From Ricinus communis (Eukaryota > Streptophyta > Magnoliopsida > Malpighiales > Euphorbiaceae), in NCBI RefSeq assembly GCF_019578655.1, contig NC_063262.1, forward strand, positions 18,111,582 through 18,175,581: a stretch of DNA of 64,000 bases, in the 5' to 3' direction. The notes under the pieces are model-generated. The model was not told the origin of the DNA. It saw only the letters and a program-made list of their open reading frames with translations, and made no database searches. The first letter of the stretch is position 1. Every line of letters starts with the position of its first letter. Shown here piece after piece: positions 1-10,109 of the stretch. Position numbers and translations under genes: made by a program.

Positions 1-70
1 GAGGGGAGGATTGAAAGAAAGGAAGGAGAGAGAAGGAGGGAAGGATTGAAGGAAAGGAAGGAGAGAGTAA
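1..70. repeat. purine-rich direct repeat
   Basis: Almost pure G/A tract. A unit of about 26 bases (AGGATTGAA..AAAGGAAGGAGAGAG) occurs at about 8-33 and again at 42-67 with one or two changes, giving a period of about 34. It continues off the left edge, so its full extent is unknown. No coding meaning is visible. Confidence 0.7.
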
Positions 71-499
71 ATGAGTCAGCAACAGATGTGGCAAGTGGTG
101 TGTTATCCTTCATAAATCCGGCAGCCACATCAGCAAATAAGTGTCGGATTCCTCTTTAGTACTGGCGGAAGATACAAAAATAATAGGAGTGGTACCAAAA
201 AGAAACAAATTGAAGGTTTAGTACCATTTGAAAAAAAGTGCGAAGGTTTAATACCAGCGGTGCAATTAACCCCATTCATCTTGCACTTGTGCTTTTTTAG
301 ACTTCTCACAAAATTTGCCAAATTTTCTCATTTCACAAGTAAGTGACTTTTATTTATTTTTTATCTGCATTTTCTTCTTTTTTCGTTTATTGCTTCTATG
401 GAATTGTCTTATCAAACTTCGTCCCGAAACCCAGCCCTTGAGTCCCTTAATGAGGAGTAACTTGTCTAGAATCGTACATAGTACCTTTCTATTTAGTCA
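71..499. other. unassigned AT-rich flank of the Tat antisense ORF
   Basis: No gene seen. Short ORFs here have no recognisable domain. The stretch lies directly upstream of the plus-strand Tat-associated ORF. By position it could be the 3' untranslated or LTR region of the minus-strand Tat element, but no LTR terminus could be identified. Confidence 0.4.
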
Positions 500-654
500 A
501 TGAGTAAAGAAGGACCTTCTTCTTACTATAAAAAGGTGGAGAGCCTTGAGTCGTCGCTTAAGACTGACGAAAATGGCCACCATCTATATTCATCTGTAAT
601 GAACCTTGCTTGTTTGAACAATATCAGAGATCGATATAGGATCCCTACCGAGTT
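500..654 (+). pseudogene. Tat-associated antisense ORF, N-terminal exon (Transposase_28-like), cut by a retrotransposon
   Basis: The reading frame begins MSKEGPSSYY and runs to ..RDRYRIPTEF. The LNNIRDRYRIP pattern resembles the N-terminus of plant 'putative gypsy type transposon' proteins (Transposase_28, PF04195), recalled from family knowledge rather than searched. The frame stops making sense at 655, where the CRM-like LTR begins. It resumes in the same frame at 7730 after the 5-bp duplicated GAGTT, so removing the element and one GAGTT restores ..IPTEF-VLKEWPKHF. Such extra ORFs lie between pol and the 3' LTR of Tat-lineage elements, often antisense. That is the arrangement here, because the Tat pol fragments at 10110-33720 are on the minus strand. 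The function is unknown. Confidence 0.55.
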
Positions 655-1588
655 TGATAGGAATTGTAGGTTTCATCAATTAACTCCCAATAACAAAAAT
701 ACTATGATAAGTTGAATTAGAAGAAAACTAGAAATTACCAATTTAATCCATAAATTCGGATCGTTCAAAGATTGAAGTATTAAGATAGATGCTACTTAAC
801 CCATTTACCAACAAAGATAAGATACCAAGACAGACTTTGAATTTCCTCTTATGCCATAAACAAGATAGTTTGATAAATAACAAGAAAATAAAGATTTAGA
901 TTTTGACACCACAAGCTAGAATAAAGCTTGATAAGTTATAAAGTTCATGCAAGAAATTAAAGACAAAATTCCTCACAATAAAACTTAAACAAAGTTATAA
1001 TTCATATATCAAATTCAATCCCCCCCAAAGAAAGAAAAGAACTTGTTTATATAGAGTACGAATCCATGCACATACTACTAAAATAGACTCACACACATAG
1101 GATTACTTTTACTCTTAAATGGCCTTAGTAACCACTACCTACATTAGTAGCTATTAATTACCCCATTAACTTGTATATGGTTGCTCTTAATAACCACTAC
1201 CCATATAGAGTACAAGTCCATACACACACTACTAAAATAGACTCACACACATAGGATTACTTTACTTTTAAATGGCCTTAGTAACCACTACCCACATTAG
1301 TAGCCATTACTTGGTATTAATTACCCCATTAACTTGTATATGGTGGCTACTTGTAACCCTAATTGTTATTAACACAAAAACAAGTTAAATTTGGGCCTCC
1401 ACGGGTGCCTTATTAGGTTGAAATTCTTAGGCCTCCACGAATGGCTTTTTGGGTTCAAATTCTTGGGCTTTTCAAATGTCCCTAATTAAACCCAATATGG
1501 CTTCTTAGATTTGGACCTTGTGATTGGGCCTTCTTGTACTATTAATGGATCTTGGATCTCTTTAAGCTTTGAACTTAGATTCACATCA
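655..1588 (-). repeat. 3' LTR of CRM-like element
   Basis: 934 bp, TG...CA ends, direct copy of 6801-7729. It contains an internal tandem duplication of about 150 bp (units starting near 1049 and 1203, beginning ATATAGAGTAC). Its inner end also encodes the last residues of pol (ending GPITRSKSKK). Confidence 0.93.
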
Positions 1589-2911
1589 TTCCCCATTTCT
1601 TCAAAAGGATTTGTCCGCAAATCAGCTCCATAATCTCCATCACCTACATCGAATAAAGACAAGTCACTAACATTGAAAGTAGCACTAACATTGTCATACT
1701 CACTTGGAAGTTCTAGCTTGTAGGCATTGTTGTTGATGCGTTGAAGCACTCTAAAAAGACCATCTCCTTTTGGCATAAGCTTTGATTTCCTTTAGTTAGA
1801 AAATTTTTCCTTCCTCAAGTGCACCCACATCCAATCTCCGGGCTAAAAAATGACTTGCTTCCTCCCTTTGTTGTGTTACTTTTCATATTGGAATGTCTTC
1901 TTCTTAATGTTTGCACGCACCTTCTCATGCAAAGTCTTGACGAACTCAGCTTTTTGTTTCCCCTCTAAATTAGCTTTGTCCAATGACAATGGTAGCAAAT
2001 CTAATGGAGTCAATGGATTGAATCCATACACAATTTCAAAGGGTGAGCAATTTATTGAACCATGCACACTCCTATTGTAAGCAAATTCCACATGTGGCAA
2101 ACATTCTTCCCAATTCTTTAGATTTCTTTGGATGACAGCCCTCAAAAGTGTTGAAAGTGTCCTATTGACCACCTCCGTTTGTCCATCCGTGTGCGGATGA
2201 CAAGTTGTAGAATACAAAAGCTTTGTCCCTATCTTTCCCCAAAGAGTTTTTCAAAAGTGACTTAGGAATTTGACATCCCTGTCACTCACAATGGTCCTTG
2301 GCACTCCATGTAGCCTTACAATCTCCTTGAAGAATAGATTGGCAATATGGGTTGCATCATCTGTCTTGTGACATGGAATGAAATGTGCCATTTTGCTAGA
2401 CCTGTCCACAACAACAAAAATAGAATCTCTCCCTCCCTTGGACCTAGGTAATCCTAAAACAAAGTCCATAGAAATGTCTACCCAAGGTTCATTTGGTATG
2501 GGAAGAGGTGTACACAAACCATGAGGCATTGTTTTGGATTTGGCGTGTTTGCAAGTAATGCATTTCTCACAAATTCTCTCAACATCCCTTTTCATGTGTG
2601 ACCAAAAGAAATGGTCACCCAACACATCCAAAGTTTTCTTAATCCTAAAATGCCCCATTAAACCTCCACTATGTGCCTCTCTCACAAGTAACTCTCTCAA
2701 AGAACTTTGTAGCACACACAATTTGTTTTCCCGAAAAAAGAAAACCATCAAACTTATAGAACTTATCAAAACCCCTTTTCTCACATACCCCATAAACATT
2801 AGCAAAATCAGGATCATTAGAATAAAGATCTTTGATGTATTCAAATCCTAATAATTTTGCATCAAGTTTAGAGATCAAGGCATACCTTCTTGACAATGCA
2901 TCGGCCACCAC
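1486..2911 (-). pseudogene. CRM-like pol: end of RNase H and integrase
   Basis: After the end of RNase H (VADALSRRY) comes an HHCC zinc region (HSGGLMGHF .. CEKCITCK). The catalytic core follows, with acidic residues in [16 protein letters not shown] and TEVVNRT, the expected D,D,E triad that joins cDNA to chromosomal DNA. The C-terminal module (VSATFNVSDLSLFD) runs into the LTR and ends in a basic GPITRSKSKK segment. Breaks: a TGA where Trp is expected near 2250, a frame change near 2840 and another near 1800-1870. Because pol and the LTR overlap between 1486 and 1588, the same C-terminal codons appear in both LTRs. Confidence 0.85.
1589..1602 (-). other. polypurine tract of CRM-like element
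   Basis: On the minus strand the bases before the 3' LTR read GAAGAAATGGGGAA and then TGATG.., the purine-rich primer expected for plus-strand DNA synthesis. Confidence 0.75.
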
Positions 2912-4145
2912 ATTTTCTTTCCCTTACTTGTACTTAATGATATACGGAAAAGATTCAATGAATTCCACCCGTTTTGCATGTCTCTTCTTGAGCTTTCCTT
3001 GTCCTTTGAGATACTTCAAGGACTCATGGTCAGTATGAATTATGAATTCTTTGTAACCAAGGTAATGCTGCCATGTCTTTAGAACCCTCACCAATGCATA
3101 GAACTCCCTGTCATATGTAGGGTAGTTTAGACTTGCTCCACTTAGCTTTTCGCTAAAGAATGCTATGGAATTGCGTTCTTGCATCAAAAATCCTCCAATA
3201 CCTATGCCACTTGCATCACACTCAATCTCAAAAGGTTTAGTAAAATTTGGCAAAGATAACAAGGGTGCAGAACTTAATTTGTCTTTTAGCAAGTTAAAAG
3301 CCTCATCTTGTTCAATTCCCCACTTAAAAACCAACATTCTTTTAATGCATTCAGTTAAAGGTGCAGCTATGGTAGAAAAATTCTTAATGAACCTTCTATA
3401 AAAGCTAGTTAAACCATGAAAGCTTCTTACATCACTTACACTTGTGGGTGTTGGCCATTCTCTAATTACTTTTACCTTTTCTTGATAAACATGAATGCCC
3501 TTTTCATTGACAATATATCTAAGAAAAGTAATTTCATTAGTGCAAAAACAACATTTCTTTAGATTAGCATACAACTTCTCTTCTCTAAGCACACAAAAAA
3601 CACAAGTCAAATGTTGTACATGCTCATCTAAATTTTTGCTATAAACCAAGATATCATCAAAATAGACAACAATAAAATTGCTTATGAATGCTCTTAAAAC
3701 ATGATTCATCAATCTCATAAAAGTGCTTGGTGCATTAGTTAAACCAAAAGGCATTACTAACCACTCATATAAACCATGTTTAGTTTTAAAAGTTGTTTTC
3801 CATTCATCACCTTCTCTCATTCTAATTTGATGATAACCAGATTTCAAATCAATTTTTGAAAACAAATATGAACCATGCAATTTATCCAACATGTCATCTA
3901 GCCTAGGAATGGGATGTCTATACTTCACCGTGATTTTGTTGATGGCACGACAGTCAACACACATCCTCCAAGTTCCATCTTTCTTAGGCACTAATAAGAC
4001 GGGTATGGCACATGGACTCATGCTTTCACGAACATAACCCTTCTTCATAAACTCACTCACTTGCTTTTCGATTTTCTTAGTCTCTTTCGGATTACATCTA
4101 TATGCTGGTCTATTTGGAATGCTTGCTCCGGGTATGAAATCAATT
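2912..4145 (-). pseudogene. CRM-like pol: reverse transcriptase and RNase H
   Basis: A long frame at 4060-2924 carries RT motifs: [18 protein letters not shown], then [12 protein letters not shown], the catalytic YFDDILVYS at about 3647-3664, then an RNase H start [14 protein letters not shown] and TDHESLKYL. The residues upstream of 4060 ([11 protein letters not shown]) are in the same frame after a TAA at 4145. A C-to-T type change makes TAA at about 2921 inside KYK-GKENVVADALSRR. RT copies element RNA to cDNA in virus-like particles. This copy cannot make full-length product without suppression of the stops. Confidence 0.9.
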
Positions 4146-4574
4146 TAGTGCTCAATGCCTCTTTTAGGTGACAAACCATTTGGAATTTCTTCCGGAAATA
4201 AATCTTCATAAACCTGCAAAAGATCAACAACAAAACTAGGCAAACAATTGGTTATTTTGTTAGAAATATGCAAAATCTCCTTGTACATAAGTACAAGCAT
4301 GTGTTGCCTCAAAAGCATAGCTTCCTTCACATCACTCATTTTTGCATAAACACTCATTTTTCTTTCATTTGAACCTTCCTTGTTTTCTCTTACCATGTGT
4401 TTCCCATTTTGGTCAAGAGAATTGGAATTTTTAGGTTCACTCATCTCACCTTTTTCTTTACTCTCAAAGGTTTCCCTTCCTAAAGAATTTCCCAATGAAG
4501 AACCCATTTCTTCATATTGTTGCTTGATGCGCATTTGGTCTTCAAAAATCTGTTTTGGAGTTAATGGTCCAAGG

Positions 4575-4919
4575 TTAACCATCCATAGTCAAAGTATACA
4601 TATTTTTGAATCCATCATGACTAGCCCTTCTATCATATTGCCAAGGTCTCCCCAACAACATATGTCCGGCCAATAATGGTAACACATCACACAACACCTC
4701 ATCCTTATATCTACCAATTTGAAAAGAAACTAAAACTTGCTTATTTACCTTTACAACTCGACTTTCATTAAGCAATTGCAACTTGTATGGTCTTGGGTGC
4801 TTGGTAGTAGGCAACTTCAATTTCTCCACTAGTAAAGTGCTTGCTACATTGGTACAACTTCCACTATCCACAATCATGTTGCACAACTTGTTAGAAATCA
4901 AACAATGAGTATGAAACAA
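4575..4919 (-). pseudogene. CRM-like aspartic protease domain
   Basis: The frame contains CNMIVDSGSCTNVAS, the D-S/T-G type active site of retrotransposon proteases, and MLLGRPWQYDR near the end, a typical C-terminal motif. It follows the gag knuckle and precedes RT, the normal order. A stop between the knuckle frame and this one (about 4925) and another at 4575 break the polyprotein. The linker to RT continues at 4145-4582. Confidence 0.8.
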
Positions 4920-4928
4920 ATTTTCCCT

Positions 4929-6137
4929 TTACTCCCTATGGACATCATGTTTATTTTGCAAACTCAATATTCTTTGAACAATAAGATTATCTCCGTTAGC
5001 ACGTTTAACATCACTACAATCTTCTAAAGAAGGCATATCATCATTACTATCCCCCTCACTCTCCGACTCAATATCACCATCCCTTAGAATCATAGCTTTC
5101 TTATTTGGACAATCCCTAGCAATGCGCCCATGACCCAAACACTTAAAACATTTGATTCCCCTAGTTTGGGTTGGTTGATTCTCACCCTTTCCCTTATTAC
5201 CTAAGTCAATTTTAGGTTTAGTTTCTTTCATTTTTGACTTAGTAAAAGGTTTATCATCCTTTTTCCCCTAAGAAGTTTTCCAAGAAGAAGAAGAACCCAT
5301 ATTTGATTTAGAATCATACCTCTTTCTTTTCAATTGCCTTTCCACTTTCATGGCCAAATTCACCATATCTTCAATCTCCACATAATGTTGCAAATCAACA
5401 ACATCAGCAAGGTTTTTATTTAGCCCTCTCAAGAACCTTGCCATGGTAGCTTCACAATCTTCTACCACATTTGCTCTAATCATAGCCTTCTCCATTTCTT
5501 TGTGATACTCCTCCACACTCATGGATCCTTGATTTAGAGTTTGTAACCTTTGATGAAGCTCTCTATAGTAGTGGCTTGGAACAAACCTCTTTCTCATGAT
5601 TTAGCTCATTTCCCTCCAAGACACCACGGGTCTTTCTCCATATCTACGTCTTTCCTTGCAAAATTGATCCCACCAAACAATTATATAATCACTAAACTCA
5701 ACAGCGACAAGTTTTATCTTTTTCTCCTTCGAATAATTATGACATTCAAAGATGAGTTCCACTTTCCGCTCCCATTCAAGGTACACATTTGGATCATTTC
5801 TTTCTTGGAATGAAGGAATCTTCATTTTGATGCTTCCAAGGTTGCGATCAACATCATCATTTGGATGTCCTCTCCTAGCTTGTCTCCTAGGATTGATTTG
5901 TTGTCCCACCAAGGTGACTTGATCATCATCCAAAACATCCTCTCTTTCATAGTCTTCTTAGTCAATTGGTGGACGTCTCCTTCGTCTAGGCTCTCCTTGT
6001 AATTGGTTAAGGATGCCATCATGCCTCTCCAATTTTTCATTGACTCCCACCACCATATTAAACATTCTTTTGAATTGTTGTTGCATAACTTGAATCACAT
6101 GATCATTTGTAGAAGAAGAACTTATGTCTTTTGACAT
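4929..6137 (-). pseudogene. CRM-like gag with CCHC zinc knuckle
   Basis: Start chosen at the ATG at 6135-6137 (MSKDISSSTNDHV), the first in-frame Met after the leader. The retrotransposon gag domain lies at about 5850-5300 ([36 protein letters not shown]). One zinc knuckle at 5109-5150 reads CFKCLGHGRIARDC (CX2CX4HX4C), which binds genomic RNA. Stops interrupt near 5960, 5600, 5267 and 4928. Gag would form the particle shell that packages element RNA. Confidence 0.85.
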
Positions 6138-6784
6138 GATTGTAAAACCTAAAATTTTAACAAAAGAAAATAGAAAGAAACAATCTCACAACACTCCCTC
6201 ACGTGTTTCACTCAAAATTGATGTATACCACTCATGTTTACACTCAATTTTGGCTTTTTTTTCTAATGATCTCACACTCTTGCCTTTTACCTCTCAAATT
6301 TGCCTTTTGATTTCTTAGATGAACTAAGTTTCTCAATCAAATAAAATTTCAAGAATATAGTAATCAATGATAAATAAAAAAAATTAAGGTAGGCTAACAA
6401 GAAAATAATAAAGTAGGCTTAAAGAAATGAACAATTTGTAGCAAATAGGCTAATGGAAATGAAAAACAAAGATAGATCATCAAAGAACACAAAGAGACAG
6501 AATTATAAAGATAGATCTCAATGGAATATGAAGAGTCAATTTCTTTTTTTTTTTATATATATAATCTGAGATCTAACATAAGAATATCAAAGATAACAAT
6601 TTTCTTTTATGGATGAATTTCTTTTTTTTTTTGATATATGCAAACAAAATCTTGAGATAAGAAGAATAAAAAAATAATAATAATAAGAACAATAGATGGT
6701 AAAAGGTGCAAAATATAAGATGAACACAAGATATTGAGAATTAAAAGATAGTTTTGGATACACAAACCTCAATCTTGAGCCAAT
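6138..6784 (-). other. untranslated leader of CRM-like element
   Basis: AT-rich, with homopolymer A/T runs near 6545 and 6620. No coding capacity is seen between the PBS and the gag ATG. Confidence 0.6.
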
Positions 6785-6796
6785 GCTCTGATACCA
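6785..6796 (-). other. primer-binding site, initiator tRNA-Met type
   Basis: The minus strand reads TGGTATCAGAGC, the standard complement of the 3' end of plant initiator tRNA-Met, 4 bases inside the 5' LTR. It fixes the transcription direction as right to left. Confidence 0.93.
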
Positions 6797-6800
6797 CTTA

Positions 6801-7729
6801 TGATAGGAATTGTAGGTTTCATCAATTAACTCCCAATAGCAAAAATACTATGATAAGTTGAATTAGAAGAAAACTAGAAATTACCAATTTAATCCATAAA
6901 TTCGGATCGTTCAAAGATTGAAGTAAGAAGATAAATGCTACTTAACCCCTTTACCAATAAGGATAAAGATATCAAGACAGACTTTGAATTTCCTTTTATG
7001 CCACAAACAAGATAGTTTGATAAATAACAAGAAAACAAAGATTTAGATTTTGACACCACAAGCTAGAATAAAGCTTGATAAGTCACAAAGTTCATGCAAG
7101 AAATTAAAGACAAAATTCCTCACAATAAAACTTAAACAAAGTTATAATTCGTATATCAAATTCAACCCCCCCCCAAAGAAAGAAAAGAACTTGTTTATAT
7201 AGAGTACAAGTCTTTGCACACACTACTAAAATAGACTCACACACATAGGATTACTTTTACTCTTAAATGGCCTTAGTAACTACTACCCATATTAGTAGCT
7301 ATTACTTGGTATTAATTACCCTATTAACTTGTATATGGTGGCTCTTAATAACCACTACCCATATAGAGTACAAGTCGATGTACACACTACTAAAATAGAC
7401 TCACACACATATGATTACTTTTACTCTTAAATGGCCTTAGTAACCACTACCCACATTAGCAGCCATTACTTGGTATTAATTACCCCATTAACTTGTATTT
7501 GGTGGCTACATATAACCCTAATTGTTATTAACACAAAAACAAGTTAAATATTATTCCTTGGGCCTCCACGGATGCCTTATTGGGTTAAAATTCTTGGGCT
7601 TTCCAAATGTCCCTAATTAAACCCAATATGGCTTCTTGAAGCTTCTTAGATTTGGACCTTGTGATTGGGCCTTCTTGTACTATTAATGGATCTTGGATCT
7701 CTTTAAGCTTTGAACTTGGATTCACATCA
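6801..7729 (-). repeat. 5' LTR of CRM-like element
   Basis: 929 bp, starts TGATAGGAAT, ends ACATCA, followed by the TSD GAGTT. It carries the same internal duplication as its partner (units starting near 7198 and 7361). Confidence 0.93.
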
Positions 7730-8165
7730 GAGTTTGTCCTGAAGGAGTGGCCTAAGCATTTCCTTAGTAATAACACTCTTGAGGTGAACCATATAGTGCT
7801 ATACAAAGAGCACTTGAAAGCTAGCCTTAGATTACCTTTAGATCTCTTTATCAGGGTGGTTATCTTAGACACTAGCATCTCTATAGCTCAGCTTCATCCC
7901 AACTCCATCCTCTTTTTGTAGCTTTCAGTTAGCTTAGTAAACATTTTAACTTACTCCATCTTCGTACTTCTTGTCTTCCTTCTATTTAGTTGCTCGAGCA
8001 GCCAAGTATGCTTATGTTTATCTCAGGGCTCGAGCTGGCTATAAAATCCTTGACAGTCTTGTCTCTTCTGTTCATAATTGGCAAGATCGTTACTTCCTTA
8101 TTTCACATGCTTCCAACTTTACTAACCTTTTGAGAAGGTGGCATGTGCCTCTTGCTCAGAAATAG
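7730..8165 (+). pseudogene. Tat-associated antisense ORF, central part
   Basis: From the second GAGTT the frame reads EFVLKEWPKHFLSNN .. YKEHLKASLRLPLD .. AQLHPNSILF to 7918. The 'vYkehLkaglRlPl .. QLhPNs' pattern is the core of the Transposase_28-like family. A second block at 7971-8165 (ARAGYKILDSLVSSVHNWQDR) matches the next conserved part. The two may be exons: an acceptor-like TTCTATTTAG lies at about 7981-7990, though no convincing donor was found. It is a relic, because removing the CRM-like element still leaves stops. Confidence 0.5.
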
Positions 8166-8930
8166 GCCAAAATAGTTCTTAAGAAAGATCTAAAATACTG
8201 AAAAACCTTATTGAGTGTCAAAAAGAGAAGAACGCCACTTCCAGTTTCCCCTCTTATGTCTCACTTTATGGTTGAATTTGAAATGCCCGAATAACGGAGG
8301 GTTGAGTAAGGTGACAACTCTTCAGGTATACCTATTCAGCCTTTTATTATTTGGTTGTTTCTTTTCCCTTATTAATAAATTTAACTTAATCATTTATTTT
8401 TATTTCTTTTGTAATGATTGATTTGAAGCACTTGAAGAAAATCAAGCTTGTTAAGGGTAAGAGGTCGCCTTCAGCTCCTCTTGCTCCTCTAACCGCTCCA
8501 GCTAAACATGAGGCTCATAAGGAAAGTTTAATTATCTCTGATCTAAGCTTGGGGGTCTCTAATGCAGATCGTACGCTGCGCTCTCCATCTTCTTGCCTGA
8601 GCTTTGGGAAGTGTCTTCAGCTCGTGGACGAGGATGACATCATCGAGTTGGACATTCCTCATTCATCAGCTCAGTGCTCGAATCCTTAGTCTTACTTAGA
8701 GAGGAAATATAGGACGGCTCCTTCCATTCAAACCCCTCCTCTGGTTGAGGAACTAACAAGCTTGATCAACTTCAAGCATGATCTAAAAGAGCTAGAGAAC
8801 ATCCATCTGTATGAATTCTATGCATAATAGATGTCTTTTATCCTTTAGGTAAAATTATTGATTTCTATTACTAGTCTTTACTATATTCTTCTTTCTTCTT
8901 CTTAAGCCAATTTTCTATTCTTTTTAGGTT
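8166..8930 (+). pseudogene. Tat-associated antisense ORF, third part with probable introns
   Basis: After LAQK, a stop codon interrupts text that still looks coding (KKDLKY). A donor-like CAGGTATAC lies near 8320. A new frame at 8414-8689 (MIDLKHLKKIKLVKGK..) is basic, then serine/proline-rich and acidic. Coding-like text (LERKYRTAP) continues to about 8830. An apparent intron spans about 8850-8929, from a TTTAG/GTAAAA donor to a CTTTTTAG acceptor. No domain is recognised. Confidence 0.4.
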
Positions 8931-9502
8931 GTGATCCTTGGTAATGTTTGGAAACATTACGAGAGGCACTTGAGCGAACTAGCCTCTCATGATCACATAA
9001 AAGCTAAGAATACTGAGCATATCCTACAAAAGCAGTCTCAGGATTTCTCTACCAAGGAGAAAAAGTAGGAGGAAGAGCTTCGAGTAGCAAATGCTTAAAT
9101 GAAGAATGCCACAATTAAGCTCAATGTGATTGTGGCTGATAAGAGGTCTACTAATTTGCATACTGTCGAGCTGGAGCTAGAGTGCGCTACCATCACTTCA
9201 AAGCTAGGTTATCATAATTGGTCAGTGAGAAGCTGGAAGCTAAGAAGGATGGCTTCTATTTCAAGCTATCCTTTCTTCTCAATAGTTATGAAAAGGCGGT
9301 CAAGGAAGCTATTAGGGCTAAGTTCGCGAATGTCGAATTGACCTTCTTAGAAGAGTTAGACAATGAAAAGAACGGTAATAAAGCTCAGGAAAGAGCTGCG
9401 CAAGATGTTAAGGGTAGCGAGCATACTAGAGCTGCTGGAGCTGATATAAATCCTCCTTCAGGAGATGATCTTATTGTAGAAGGCAACCTCAATGAAGTTT
9501 GA
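8931..9502 (+). pseudogene. Tat-associated antisense ORF, C-terminal coiled-coil part
   Basis: The text from VILGNVWKHYERHLSELASH through an Ala/Glu/Lys-rich stretch to ..DDLIVEGNLNEV ends at a stop at 9500-9502. It is broken by TAG near 9066, TAA near 9096 and a frame change near 9210. The high content of Glu, Lys, Leu and Ala suggests a coiled coil, as in the C-termini of related Tat extra ORFs. Confidence 0.45.
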
Positions 9503-9784
9503 AACATCATTAATAATGATCTTGAGCTTATATATAATTTCCTTTTCTTTCAACGAAATATATTTTCTTTTGTTTGTTTTGATCTTCTTTGCCTAGCTTT
9601 TTATATGCTTAAGTATTGAAACTTATATATTTTTCTTCCTATTTACCATAATAATTTGCCAAGTGTAATAACTCAATGATACTTAAAACAAGATGATTTT
9701 TCATACCTGGATTATATTATGCTAAGTGTAAGAACTCGGTAAATGCTAATGTGAAGCTTGGAGTATATAGATAGTCCTTGGAAT
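9503..9784. other. AT-rich spacer
   Basis: No gene or recognisable signal is seen between the end of the antisense ORF and the tandem repeat block. Confidence 0.5.
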
Positions 9785-10060
9785 AATGTATTGACCTTGT
9801 GCTATATGCTTTGATTTGAGCTTGGTGCGCCTAGAGTGGCATCTTTAATGCATTAATAATGTGCCGAGTGCTCTATGATGAGCCCGATAGGCTTAGAATG
9901 GCATCTTTAAGATAATATACTGATAATGTGCTAAATACTCTGAGATGAGCTTAGCGCGCTTAGAACAACGTCTTTAAGATAATGCACTGATAATGTGCTA
10001 ATTGCTTTGAGATGAGCTCGATGCGCCTAGAATGACGCCTTTAAGATATTGTATTAATGA
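9785..10060. repeat. four-copy tandem repeat, 62-67 bp unit
   Basis: Units start near 9799, 9861, 9928 and 9995 with GTGC(T/C)(A/G)A.TGCT. Each contains GATGAGC, then (T/A)GCGC(C/T)TAGAA, then CTTTAAGATAAT. The array sits between the converging ends of the minus-strand Tat integrase and the plus-strand extra ORF. Short arrays there are common in Tat/Ogre-type elements. Confidence 0.8.
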
Positions 10061-10109
10061 GCAAATAAGAAATGCAATAAAAAAGTTTACAATTTAGAGT
10101 GCCTCAGAC

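Larger units (their letters stand above)
655..7729 (-). mobile_element. Complete CRM-like Ty3/gypsy chromovirus with TSD GAGTT
   Basis: Two direct LTRs (655-1588 and 6801-7729) start TGATAGGAAT and end ..CACATCA. They are flanked by the 5-bp duplication GAGTT at 650-654 and 7730-7734. Reading on the minus strand from the right: LTR, PBS matching initiator tRNA-Met, gag with a CCHC knuckle, protease, RT, RNase H, integrase, purine tract, LTR. Gene order RT-RH-INT makes it Ty3/gypsy. The protein text resembles plant CRM/Reina chromoviruses, and the integrase end running into the 3' LTR favours CRM. LTRs are clearly more than 90 percent alike by eye, so the insertion is fairly young, yet single nonsense changes punctuate gag and pol. 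Confidence 0.93.
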
